A DNA stretch of 60,839 nt from Rachicladosporium sp. CCFEE 5018 (taxonomy: Eukaryota > Ascomycota > Dothideomycetes > Cladosporiales > Cladosporiaceae), in assembly GCA_002077045.2 (NCBI GenBank), contig KZ111165.1, forward strand, positions 21,311 through 82,149, in the 5' to 3' direction. The translations under genes and the position numbers were made by a program. Shown here piece after piece: positions 1 through 9,824 of this stretch. The notes beneath the pieces are model-generated. The model saw only the letters and a list, made by a program, of their open reading frames with translations, was not told the DNA's origin and did no database searches. The number at the start of each line of letters is the position of its first letter. Position 1 is the stretch's first letter.

Positions 1-274
1 GAAGCGCTACCAGCGAGTTGATGAGCACCAGGTCGAACCCTTCCATAACGATGCAAGTCGACAGGAGGACGCTCCATCCTATCGCCTTGGGATAGATTTT
101 CAGCCCTTGTGACAAAGTCATATTGACCTCAGTCTGCGTGGCCTTGGCTGCCTCTTCGGCCACGACTGTGTCGACGCGTGCCAGGGCGCCGACATCCTGG
201 GCTGTGATACTCTCTCGGCGTTGGTTCAGCGACTCGTTGTTGCCACTGATGGAGAACGTCCGGGTAGTGGCCAT
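1..274 (-). CDS. Alpha-glucoside (maltose-type) MFS permease, N-terminal part, runs off the left edge
   Basis: Reading the minus strand from an ATG at 274-272 gives an open frame to the window edge (91 codons). The first 50 or so residues are polar and cytosolic-looking. Then comes a segment with LKIYPKAIGWSVLLSTCIVM followed by EGFDLVLINS, which matches the start of transmembrane helix 1 in fungal MAL-type maltose/alpha-glucoside:H+ symporters of the major facilitator superfamily (YPKA-GWS---EG-D is a family hallmark). It would carry maltose or related alpha-glucosides across the plasma membrane. It is divergent from the GH13 maltase at 1319, with about 1 kb of shared upstream DNA, as in yeast MAL loci. 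Only the N-terminus is visible, so the substrate is inferred from family and neighbours. Confidence 0.85.
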   Translation of the reverse strand, partial: MATTRTFSISGNNESLNQRRESITAQDVGALARVDTVVAEEAAKATQTEVNMTLSQGLKIYPKAIGWSVLLSTCIVMEGFDLVLINSLVAL

Positions 275-1318
275 GGTGCTGGTGTTGATATGAGTGATTG
301 GCCACGAGTGTGCCGGATAATGATAGTATCCGAGTAGAACCTGTTTGATGTTGCGATGCCATTGACATTCCGGTGGACACAACCATGATCTATATAGCGT
401 CTGCCAACGCCATACCGCTCCGAAGGTTGAGTGTAGACTTGTCGCTCCAGAGCGCCACCAGACTTGGCCAGTCGCCTGAGCAATCGCCTATCGCACGCTC
501 AACCGACTCGTGTCGAACACCTGGATCTACGCCTTAGACGTAGTCTGGCACCCCCCAACTTCGCCTATTCCCCGCAGAGACCTCCACACATGGCGCCATG
601 GGGTGAACTGTGGTTGAGCGAATTAGATACACACCCGCGAAGAGTGCACACAACCCCTGCACTACCCCACCATTGCGATCGCGCAACCATCTACTAGCGC
701 CCGAGCATGTCGCCGAGCGAGTATTCGAGCGAGTAACTGAGCGAGAGAACTGAGGTACAAGCTTAGCGAGCGAGCGAGCGAGGAAAGCATGCACTCCGCC
801 ATTGGCTGAAATCGGGTGCACTTGGTCCTCGTGACATCTCCAAGGACCTCGCGCTCCATAATTCGGCAGCGTAGGTAGCGCTCCGATCACCGCTACCACA
901 GCGGGAGGTCGACACACTGCTGCACTCGTGAGAGGTTCGTACAAGGGTGATTAGCGATAGCTCGAAACTGTCTCAATGCCGGCCCACGCTGAGAGGCTGT
1001 TGTGACGACTAGGCTTGTCAAGGTACAGTCAATACTATTCGCTACCGAGAGAGTGATAGTTCCCCTGCGAAAGCGTAGCCGTGCAGGAGGTATGCAGAAG
1101 CTCCTGTAGAAGCGAGCGAGCGAAGCTGCGAATGACTGCAGGTACAGATGAGTCGCTCGACGATGCCCGTCTCGAGAAAAGCTGCTCTTTTCCTTCGCGC
1201 AGTGTTTGCCGAGTGGCACTTCGAAACACAGCAGTTCATAAGGATTCCTCCTCCAAAGTGCGCGCTGGGAGCCGTAATTCCATCATAGCTCGAAACATCA
1301 CTACACATCCATTCGATC
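275..1318. promoter_or_regulatory. Divergent intergenic region between alpha-glucoside permease and maltase
   Basis: This 1.04-kb stretch lies between the two divergent start codons (274 on minus, 1319 on plus) and must hold both promoters. No convincing gene is seen; the short overlapping reading frames on both strands show no family features. It is rich in GAGC tetranucleotide runs (see the repeat entry). I could not assign a specific binding site for the nearby Zn2Cys6 regulator with confidence. Confidence 0.6.
711..783. repeat. GAGC tetranucleotide-rich tract
   Basis: The motif GAGC is iterated irregularly from 711 to about 750 and then as an almost pure run at 766-783. A second short run lies at 1112-1124. 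The tract sits in the shared upstream region of the permease and maltase genes. It looks like an ordinary microsatellite; any regulatory role is speculation. Confidence 0.7.
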
Positions 1319-3085
1319 ATGGCCAGCACACAGACACCATGGTGGAAGGACGCCACAGTCTACCAGATCTATCCAGCCTCGTTCAAAGACAGCAACAACG
1401 ATGGCATTGGCGATCTCGGTGGCATCATCGAGAGCCTCGATTATATCCAGTCGCTCGGCGTAGATGCCATCTGGGTATGCCCAATGTATGCCAGTCCACA
1501 GGTCGACATGGGATATGACATCTCAGACTACGAAGCTGTGTATCCTCCGTACGGTACTATGCAAGACATGGAGACACTCATCTCGGAGGTGCACCACAGA
1601 AGCATGCGTATCATCCTTGACCTGGTCATCAATCACACATCCGACCAACACGAATGGTTCAAACAGTCTCGATCGTCCAAAGATAACCCGAAGCGAGACT
1701 GGTACATGTGGCGACCCGCGAAATATGATGCAGATGGTACTAGGCATCCGCCGAACAACTGGCGAAGCAACTTCGTGGATAGCACATGGCAGTGGGACGA
1801 ACTGACGCAAGAGTACTATTTGCATCTCTTCTGTCCTGAGCAGCCGGATCTGAACTGGGAGAATATCGAAACGCGGCAAGCGATCTACCAGAGTGCAATG
1901 ATCTCCTGGCTGGAACGCGGCATAGATGGCTTCCGAGTTGACACGGTCAACATGTACAGCAAGCCAGCTGGACTTCCCGATGCGCCCATCAAAGATCCCG
2001 ATTCCCCGTGGCAAGATGCTGGCTTGGTATACTGCAATGGACCGCATATGGACATGTACCTCGAGGAGATGAACGCCATTCTTGCCAGGTATGACGCCAT
2101 GAGCGTGGGCGAATGCCCATTCACGCCAGATCGGCAGCGTGTCATCGACTATGTCAGCGCGGAGAAGGGACGGCTGAACTTGGTCTTCCAGTTCGACGCT
2201 GTGAACGTCGGGATTGGCAACACCATCAAATTCATGACCAAGCCGTTCAACTACACTCTCGTGGATTTGAAAACTGCCATTGCCGGCACACAGAACTTGC
2301 TGGACGGAACGGATGCTTGGACCACTTCCTTCATCGAGAATCACGACCAAGCGCGTAGTGTGTCTCGCTTCGGCGATGACTCTCCACAATGGCGCACTCG
2401 TTCCGCGAAGATGCTTGCTATGCTATTTGGCTGTCTCTCCGGCACGTTGTATCTGTACCAAGGACAAGAGCTCGGCATGATCAACCTCCCACTATCCGTG
2501 TCAATCGAAGAGTACAAAGACGTCGACTCATCGAACTATTACCGCGAGATGGTTGAGCGTTCTCATAACGATCCCACAGCGGTACAAGAAGCAAAGGCAG
2601 CGTTGCAGCATCTTGCGCGGGATCATGCAAGAACGCCGATGCAATGGACATCAGCGAAGCATGCCGGCTTCACGGGACCTGAAGCCCAGCCTTGGATGTT
2701 CGTCAACTCATCCGCAGCTGAAGGTATCAACGTTGCTGATGAAGCTGGCGATGAGTCGTCCGTGCTAGCATTCTGGCGACAGACGCTGAAATTTCGCCAG
2801 CAGCATCGCGACGTCTTAGTCCATGGGCACTTCGAGTTGGTGGACGCCGAGAACCCAAGGGTCTTCTCGTTCGTAAAGAGTGCGACACACGGCTCAGGGC
2901 GTACTCTAGTCGTCTGCAACTTCTCCGGAAGTGATTCTGACCTGCCGAATTACGACGAACTTGACTTATCAGCCGCAAAAGCACTGCTTGGTAATGTAGA
3001 AGTGGACGGTCGATACGACTCTCCTCGTGAGGGCCAGCGTGATAGCAGGCTTCAGCCGTGGGAGAGCAGGCTTTACATCCTGTGA
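1319..3085 (+). CDS. GH13 alpha-glucosidase (maltase), intronless
   Basis: The 588-residue frame is a complete GH13 alpha-glucosidase of the fungal maltase/isomaltase type, hydrolysing maltose and related alpha-glucosides, probably in the cytosol because no signal peptide is present. It opens with PWWKDATVYQIYPASFKDSN, followed by conserved region I near LVINHTS. The nucleophile is Asp208 in GFRVDTVNM, the acid/base Glu265 in SVGECPF, and the transition-state Asp343 in ENHDQ. Length is normal for the family (about 570-600) and there is no interruption. The start at 1319 is followed directly by the conserved N-terminus. It is divergent from an alpha-glucoside permease and convergent with a MAL-activator-like regulator, which supports an uptake-and-hydrolysis module for imported alpha-glucosides. 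Confidence 0.95.
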   Translation: MASTQTPWWKDATVYQIYPASFKDSNNDGIGDLGGIIESLDYIQSLGVDAIWVCPMYASPQVDMGYDISDYEAVYPPYGTMQDMETLISEVHHRSMRIILDLVINHTSDQHEWFKQSRSSKDNPKRDWYMWRPAKYDADGTRHPPNNWRSNFVDSTWQWDELTQEYYLHLFCPEQPDLNWENIETRQAIYQSAMISWLERGIDGFRVDTVNMYSKPAGLPDAPIKDPDSPWQDAGLVYCNGPHMDMYLEEMNAILARYDAMSVGECPFTPDRQRVIDYVSAEKGRLNLVFQFDAVNVGIGNTIKFMTKPFNYTLVDLKTAIAGTQNLLDGTDAWTTSFIENHDQARSVSRFGDDSPQWRTRSAKMLAMLFGCLSGTLYLYQGQELGMINLPLSVSIEEYKDVDSSNYYREMVERSHNDPTAVQEAKAALQHLARDHARTPMQWTSAKHAGFTGPEAQPWMFVNSSAAEGINVADEAGDESSVLAFWRQTLKFRQQHRDVLVHGHFELVDAENPRVFSFVKSATHGSGRTLVVCNFSGSDSDLPNYDELDLSAAKALLGNVEVDGRYDSPREGQRDSRLQPWESRLYIL

Positions 3086-3274
3086 GAAGGGCCAGTGACC
3101 GTGTGTTTCGGGCATAGCGTTCGGTGTTTGACGTCCACACTGGGCTGGCGAGCATACATAGACTTGGAGAATATACAGGGTGAATGGTCGAGAGACTCCT
3201 TCGCTAGTGCAACGCTTCATGCTCTCTAAAGATATTTGAATGCTCTCATGCTGCTCTCGACTCGTCCGCATGTG

Positions 3275-5203
3275 TCAGGGTGCTCTCATCGGGCCTATGA
3301 GAGTCGCGGCTGTGCACGTAGCCTGGCTACTCGGTTCCTTCGTAGGCCGCGCGTTAGTGTCCCAAACCGACTGACGCCGTGAACTCAGTCTACTGCCGGG
3401 TTCGTCTTGTAGAAGCTCGACACCAGTAAGACGCAAATACTTGTGTTCGCCACCGCTTCTGTCATCAGACTGTCCCATTTTGCGCTCAAGCGTGCGCACA
3501 TATACCTGTCGAGAGCTGGGCGAAGCGGACAGGCTCAGTAGGAGGTATCTCAGCGTCTCGTAGTGCTGCGCTTTCTTGGAGTAGCCGCAAAGTGTCAGGG
3601 CGTCGAGGAGAGAGTATGCGATTTCGAACTGCTTCTCGAACTAGTGCAGGGAGTCAGCTTCCGCTCGTCCTGTAATACTGTCAGAGTGCTTCCCACTTAC
3701 AATGCCAAGACCATGCGCTTGTATCGCTACAGGCGGCAATGACTTGACCACCTCGCATAGCGAGGTGGCGATCTCGATCGGATACTCATAGGTGAAGGCA
3801 GAGTCAGAGGCCGTAGATGTCACCATGCTGAGCTTAAGGGCAGATTGCCAGAAAATTAAGCGCAGCCATTGCTGGGTGACTAGCACGTTAGCACGTTGAA
3901 TGTCGCTGACGTGCCGCATGTCCAGCGGCTCTCGCAAGTGACCTTGGAGCGTGGAAAGCTCGTTCTCCTTCTGTGCAGTCGCAGATGATAGGCCGGTGTC
4001 ATTCCATAGACGTACGAAGTTTGAGTCCAGTAGTGAGAACAGGTGATACAGGCTGCTCAATCCGAAAATGATGGACGGATCTTCGTCCGGAAGCGCGTCT
4101 GTGGGTAGCCCAGGTGGGAGAATGATGCTGACTGGGAAGTTATTGAGTGTGCATGCGCCGCGCTCCGTGATGTACAGCAAAGCAAAGGTCCGTTGATGGC
4201 GGAGCTTTTCAGCGGGGTCCGAAGTATGGTTAGTATCGAGTAAGTCCGCTGCATGCGATAGCGTGATAGCTTCGCGGAGATAAAACCAAGATGCATTTCT
4301 ACATTTGAGTTCAAAATACGCTACGCTGATGAATAACGAGGCCAGCACGTCGTAGAAGGTCGCTTCCTCGACGTAGTCGGCGGCGAGTCGAGCGTCATGA
4401 CACCGTCGAATGTACTTCTTGCAAGCTACCGCCCGCTTGTCTGTATCGAGTGTGGGCCAGTGATCGATGCTCACCAGTGCCAAAGCACATATTGACCATA
4501 GTAGTGTTGATTCGCTGCGATCAAGGTCTCGCGTCTCGCTGAGCAGAGACTGCAGTGCTTTCTGATCCAGCAAAGGGTATGTTGGGTAGAGATGGGTGAT
4601 GAATAAAGCAACCCCCCGCTCGATAACTGGGGTTATTGCGAAACTGCGTGGATGTACCGTGTCAGGCGAGGTGGACAACGGTACACTGTCGGCGAAGGGT
4701 GATATCTGTTGATCAACTATGGATGACGAGGTACCAGCTACTGGTGACCAGTCTTCGATGCCGGTGGGATCCTGCCAGGGAGCAAGGATTTCCTGAGCGA
4801 AGCCGCTGAACGTCAGATACTGACTCTCGACGTCTGCGCTACCCGTGAGCGTGCTGCTAGAGGTGGCTTCTGACGGGAACTCAGTCTGATAGCTGTGCGC
4901 GGAAACAACTGATAGATGATGGTGGTCAACTGGGGAATTCGACATAGCAGACGGCTGAGGTCCATATGGCGAGTCAGCAGGGCCAGGACCTACGCTGACT
5001 GCCGCGCTTGACTGGGCTCGTAGTTCATCGATGACCGGCCCTCTGCTTGCTCTTGGACCACGCTTTCGGCGCACGGAGTCGAAAGTGCAGGCAAAGCCAT
5101 GGTGGGTACATCGGTCGCAAGGGTGGGTGTAGTCACACCTGACCTTTCTGCGTCGGCATTGATCACATGGGATGGTGATTATGGCTGGCGTATCCTCACT
5201 CAT
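3275..5203 (-). CDS. Zn2Cys6 transcription factor, MAL-activator-like
   Basis: Two exons are inferred: 5203-3701 and 3640-3275, joined across a 60-nt intron (donor GTAAGT at 3700-3695, acceptor CTAG ending at 3641, branch-like CTGAC inside), giving about 622 residues. The N-terminus holds a binuclear zinc cluster with Cys13, 16, 23, 29, 32 and 39, a basic RRRK stretch, and then KRGPR. The PCDRC...C...KRGP layout resembles yeast MAL activators. The middle region (about residues 190-480) has the helical fungal transcription-factor regulatory-domain character. It should be a nuclear DNA-binding regulator. Position beside permease and maltase suggests it controls them; that is inference. Without splicing the frame still runs to 3641, so a shorter form is possible. 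Confidence 0.85.
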
Positions 5204-6035
5204 CCTGGATAGAAGTCGAATTGAAGCGTTTCGCCGAGCAAGCGCTGCGACTGCAGCACGTTGTCGATGGGGCTGCTTCGAGTGCCCCTCTTCACGTAAG
5301 CTTCGAGGTCATTCGGCCCTCGCCGCCACCTATATTTCCATAGGGCCGACTTCATCTTGAGGGCTTGGGCAGATGTCCTTCTGGCACGCGACGTTGATTT
5401 TCGATTCAAGATGATGTACATGCAGAAGTCAGCGACTAAATGAATCACTCAGCCTCGTCCCGACCACCAGTGCCTTTTGAGTGACCGGGGCGCGCCAACT
5501 TTGTAGGACAGATTTCCGGAATGACCGCCTCTCCAGAAGTCTGACCGTAGACACTGCGCAACTATCAAGCTAGCTGGGAAAGTGAGATAGAGGCATGAGA
5601 AGCTAATAATGTCGTATAGCGACAGCAATATGTTCAATGTTTCTATGTAGCCGTTGTCACTTCCGGGAATAACGTCAAGGCAGCACAGGAACTTTTCGAC
5701 CTCTCGGAGAAGCAATCATACGCACGACAAGCAGAGGGACAAGGGCGTGAGAAATTTCATGATCCGACCGACTGGGCTTCGTGCCCGAAGGGAGGCTCTA
5801 AGGAGCTCCATCTGTAAAGAGTACTGTATCCGAGTTGCATGATATGCCACTTCAACAAGCCCGATCTTCGCTGCCCCGCTCGTCTCCATCGGCGGACCTC
5901 GCTTCTCGTGATCAATGGCATGATGCTCGCTACCCTTGATGTCCGGCTCACTGCCGTCGAGTATATTAGGCGTCACGTGCGTGACTGTTGGAATCAAGGT
6001 GAGCTTCCCAAGTCCACGGAATTTGCGCTTGAAAG
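5204..6035. other. Intergenic stretch, possible decayed dioxygenase remnant
   Basis: No intact gene is visible. On the plus strand around 5645-5820 a frame containing QELFDLSEKQSYA resembles the helix after the N-terminal fold of 2-oxoglutarate/Fe(II) oxygenases (isopenicillin-N-synthase-like), but it ends at TAA after about 60 codons and cannot be joined to the fragment that starts at 6036. I treat it as a weak hint only. Confidence 0.3.
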
Positions 6036-6305
6036 TTGTTCATCCGCAGCAGACCAGATGAAGAGCCTCGAGTGATCGAGGACGTGAGCGAGATCCGCGC
6101 ATTTCTCGCGAACATCCAGCTGCGTATCGTGAAGCCGCAGTACGTCTGTATGGCTTCAGTAGATGAGGGCGAAGTAGCGATGTGGGACAATCATGGTGTG
6201 TTCCACTCGGCTGTAGAGTACCCTCTGGAGAGCTATGGTCCAAGGACGATGCATCAAGCGAACATTGGTCCCAGCGGAGGCCCGGTAGGGCCGGTGCCGA
6301 TCCCG
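6036..6305 (+). pseudogene. TauD/TfdA-like 2-oxoglutarate dioxygenase, C-terminal fragment
   Basis: The frame carries EEPRVIEDVSEIRAFLANIQ, then EGEVAMWDNHGVFHSAVEY, then YGPRTMHQANIG and GPVGPVPIP. This is the C-terminal third of fungal TauD-like Fe(II)/2-oxoglutarate dioxygenases. The distal iron-ligand His (in FHS) and the 2-oxoglutarate-binding Arg (in GPRTMHQ) are present. The N-terminal two thirds, including the HxD motif, are not found upstream in any frame. The frame runs on without homology to a stop at 6497. I read it as a truncated relic. It lies between the MAL-type regulator and ATM1 and shows no functional link to either. Confidence 0.6.
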
Positions 6306-6861
6306 GTGTACCGCATAGCAGCCAGAGCATTAGATAGTCAATTCAATTCAAAGGCTGCTGAAACTTCTTTGTGCTATCCTGAATTGAGCCGTTCATGCAT
6401 ATGCTCTCGAACGCTCCCTCGAGAACATCTCAAGGCAGCGGGACGAGCATTCTCGAGGGGAACGTACCGGGCAAAGTCGCTAGTCCAGCTGGAATGACAG
6501 TAGCATGAGATAGATGCCCAGAATCCCGAGATCCAATATCACCTCGTCGTCTCCCTTATGGAGCTGTCGCTGCTCTGATTTGTGATTGACAACGGCGTTG
6601 GTGTCCGCCCGGACTTAGCTCGGCTTTTGCGGGATCGCTCGGCATACAGTACGCCGTCGTCCTCGCGAGCACGCGATGTCTAGCTCCAATTGATAGTGCC
6701 ACCCAAGTTGACCACCATTGCCTTCGCGCACTCATCGTTCCCAAGAACACCTAGCTGTGTGTTGTTTGATCGTCACGCCGAAGAGCACGCCGCCGTATAC
6801 GAAGGGCTTGCGTCTTCGGATAAACAGCTCGTCTCTGAGCTGCAGGAAAGGGCGCATAGGC
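6306..6861. other. Intergenic, upstream of ATM1
   Basis: Nothing gene-like is recognised apart from the 5' extension of the ATM1 reading frame, which stays open back to 6718. The extension has no transit-peptide or family character, so it is probably leader sequence. Confidence 0.5.
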
Positions 6862-9062
6862 ATGCTCGCCGGCCGGCTGCTCCTGCGGCCTGGTCTGGCA
6901 TCATGTCGTCTCAAGTCCAGCGGTCTACCATGGCCCGGCAGGGGATCAATATTCGGTTCAATCGAGCCCACACTACGCGTCTTCGCGAGCACACCACGGC
7001 ACAGGAAGGATGAGGCACGGGCACGAACCGTGCAAGGCGAACTCGCTAGCCGCACACCGGCGCGCGAAAGCATCAAGTCCGAGACAGTCACTGTGAAGCC
7101 GCCCGCCCAGCCAGAGGTTAGGACGGATCCGCTGCTGGCCGAGCAGACAGTCTCCAACAGGGAGCAGCGAAAAGCCGACTGGGCCATCATAAAGGACATG
7201 GCACACTACATATGGCCGAAGGACGACTTCAGCACACGCTTTCGAGTGAGCTTGAGTGTAGGCCTGTTGATAGGCGCAAAGGTCCGCCTGCCTCCACTTT
7301 CACGTAATAGGGCAGCATCGTTGATAGAGGTATGTAGGTTCTCAATGTCCAGATTCCATTCTACTTCAAATCCATCGTCGATTCTATGAACATCGACTTC
7401 ACTGCTGCTGGCGCAACCGCGATGACTGTCGCAGGAGCCGCAATCTTTGCTTACGGAGCGACGAGGATTGGCTCTGTCATCTTTCAGGAGATTCGCAACG
7501 CAGTCTTCGCGAGCGTAGCACAGAAGGCTATACGCAGAGTCGCCAGCAACGTCTTTGAGCATTTGCTCAAGCTGGACCTTCAGTTCCATCTATCGCGACA
7601 GACAGGCGGACTCACTCGAGCCATCGACCGCGGTACCAAGGGTATCAGCTTTCTCCTGACCAGCATGGTCTTCCACATCATCCCCACAGCGCTTGAGATA
7701 AGTCTGGTCTGCGGCATCCTGACGTACCAGTACGGTGCCAAATTCGCTGCCATCACAATCGGCACTATGGTTGCTTACACAATCTTCACAATCTGGACGA
7801 CTGCCTGGCGGACGAAATTCCGTAAGCAAGCTAACGCAGCAGACAACAAAGGCGCCACAGTTGCTGTCGATAGCTTGATCAACTACGAAGCAGTAAAGTA
7901 CTTCAATAATGAGAAGTTCGAAGTCGGGCGATACGACAGCGCGCTGAAAAACTACGAGACTGCTAGCATTAAGGTTGCTACCTCTCTTGCGTACTTGAAC
8001 AGCGGGCAGAACTTGATATTTTCCTCCGCGCTGACGGCAATGATGTATATGGCCGCGCAAGGCGTCGCGCGTGGGGATCTCACCGTAGGAGACCTGGTCA
8101 TGGTGAACCAGCTCGTCTTTCAGCTCAGCATGCCGCTGAATTTCCTCGGATCAGTATATCGCGAGCTGAGACAGAGTCTGCTGGACATGGAAACGCTTTT
8201 CAACTTGCAGAAAGTGCACGTCGCCATCGCGGAGCCCAAGACACCTGCTCCTCTCCTGCTAAGCAAGGGTGGCGAGATTAAGTTCGAGAATGTCACATTC
8301 GGCTACCGTGCCGACCGCCCAATCCTACAGAATCTAGACCTCACCATCCCAGCCGGCAAGAAAGTAGCCATAGTCGGACCTTCAGGCTGTGGGAAATCCA
8401 CTCTTCTCCGCCTCCTCTTCCGCTTCTACGACGTCGAGTCCGGCCGCATCACGATCGATGGGCAAGACATCCGCGATGTCTCTGTCGAGTCCCTTCGTAA
8501 AAGTATCGGCGTCGTGCCTCAAGACACGCCCCTCTTCAACGACACGATCGAGCACAACATTCGCTACGGCCGCATCTCAGCTACGCATGCCGAAGTCATC
8601 GCAGCGGCCAAAAGGGCTCGAATCCACGAGATTATCGAAACGCTGCCTGATGGGTATCAGACCATGGTCGGTGAGCGTGGTATGATGATCTCAGGCGGTG
8701 AGAAGCAACGACTTGCAGTTAGCCGACTGATCCTCAAAGACCCACCTCTGCTGTTCTTCGACGAAGCAACGAGTGCATTGGATACGCATACCGAGACTGC
8801 GCTGATGGGGCATATCAATAGCATCATCCGTGAGAAGAAGCGGACAAGTGTGTTCGTGGCACATAGACTGCGGACTATTTGGGATAGCGATGTAATCATC
8901 GTGCTGAAAGAAGGCAAGGTGGCTGAGATGGGAAGCCATGAGGTCCTGGTCCAGCGTAACGGCGTGTACTCTGAGCTGTGGGCGGCGCAGGAGATGATGG
9001 TCGGTGAGGAGGAGGGCGAAGGGAAGGGGAAGGGGGAAGGGAAGAAAGAGCAGCAGAAGTGA
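6862..9062 (+). CDS. ATM1: Mitochondrial iron-sulfur cluster ABC transporter Atm1
   Basis: Exons 6862-7281 and 7338-9062 are joined across a 56-nt intron (GTCCGC...TGTAG), restoring the family sequence GAK-VLNVQIPFYFKSIVDSMN; about 714 residues, normal for Atm1. The chosen ATG (6862) begins an Arg-rich amphipathic presequence (MLAGRLLLRPGLASCRL) fitting a mitochondrial transit peptide; the frame is open upstream to 6718. A six-helix half-transporter domain contains ATRIGSVIFQEIRNAVFASV and FHLSRQTGGLTRAIDRGTKG. The C-terminal nucleotide-binding domain has Walker A GPSGCGKST, signature ISGGEKQR, Walker B LLFFDEATSALD and the H-loop VAHRL. Atm1 exports a glutathione-linked sulfur or Fe-S precursor from the matrix for cytosolic and nuclear Fe-S proteins. 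The C-terminus is a Gly/Glu/Lys tail. The gene looks intact. The donor GTCCGC is a weak hexamer. Confidence 0.95.
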
Positions 9063-9824
9063 TGACCCTAAGGTTCCGCGCAATATTGGGAGGAGTTTGA
9101 GATGAATGGTGGCGATGCGATTGGAGAGGGCGTACTTGCAGCACAACCCAGCAAGACGTCTTTGGATACCGGTCGTCACAGAGTGCGCGCTGCTCGCATC
9201 GCGGCATCATTGCGGACATCATGGCCAGCCAAATCGACGACAACGATATCAAAGTCAGCATGATCGCCTTCCAATCATTCGATAAGGCAGGGAGTGGATC
9301 GATGGCTTCGAGCCATTGCGCTCATCCGTCTGTATTGGCACACGCGGCACCGCGCGAATTTGCCTGAGGAACATACCGCGTTGCGAGGACGTCTGGAAGC
9401 ACGAATCACAGATCTGACTTCACGTGACCAGTACCATGGAGACCGAAAATGCTGACCATGACGGGAACTCGCATTGGACTGTCGACCTTTTTGGCTTTCG
9501 GTCGGATGTAATAAGCATGAACATACATCCCATTGAATTGGCTGCAGAGTAGCATCGATATAAGTTCGCCGTCCTCATGCCAGCCTGCTGTGCAAATGGG
9601 GATTTCCACTGATTGTCGAACTTGGAGGACACTTGCTCGAGATTTTGTCAAGTGCGCACGCATTTCCTCTGTTCTGCTCTCTCACAGTCACATCTTGGAA
9701 TCCAGTCTCTAGCATCCAAGTCCATCACAAAGAAGCCACCACCAAGTCAATCAAGCACCAGCATCTTCCACCAAACCCAGTACTCATTTCCCCGCTCACA
9801 ACTATCTCACACATAGCCGCAATC
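9063..9824. other. Intergenic between ATM1 and a hypothetical gene
   Basis: No convincing gene. Pyrimidine-rich, ATG-poor sequence just before 9825 looks like a normal fungal 5' leader. A 48-codon frame at 9221-9367 is discussed under rejected items. Confidence 0.5.

Noticed and set aside
5645..5820. Frame with QELFDLSEKQSYA suggesting an oxygenase N-terminus
   Set aside because: Too short, ends at TAA and cannot be spliced to the TauD-like fragment at 6036; kept only as a hint in the intergenic entry.
9221..9367. 48-codon frame containing SFDKAGSGS, similar to an EF-hand loop
   Set aside because: The loop lacks Asp/Asn at position 3 and the terminal Glu, the frame is short, and no second EF-hand or splice partner is found.
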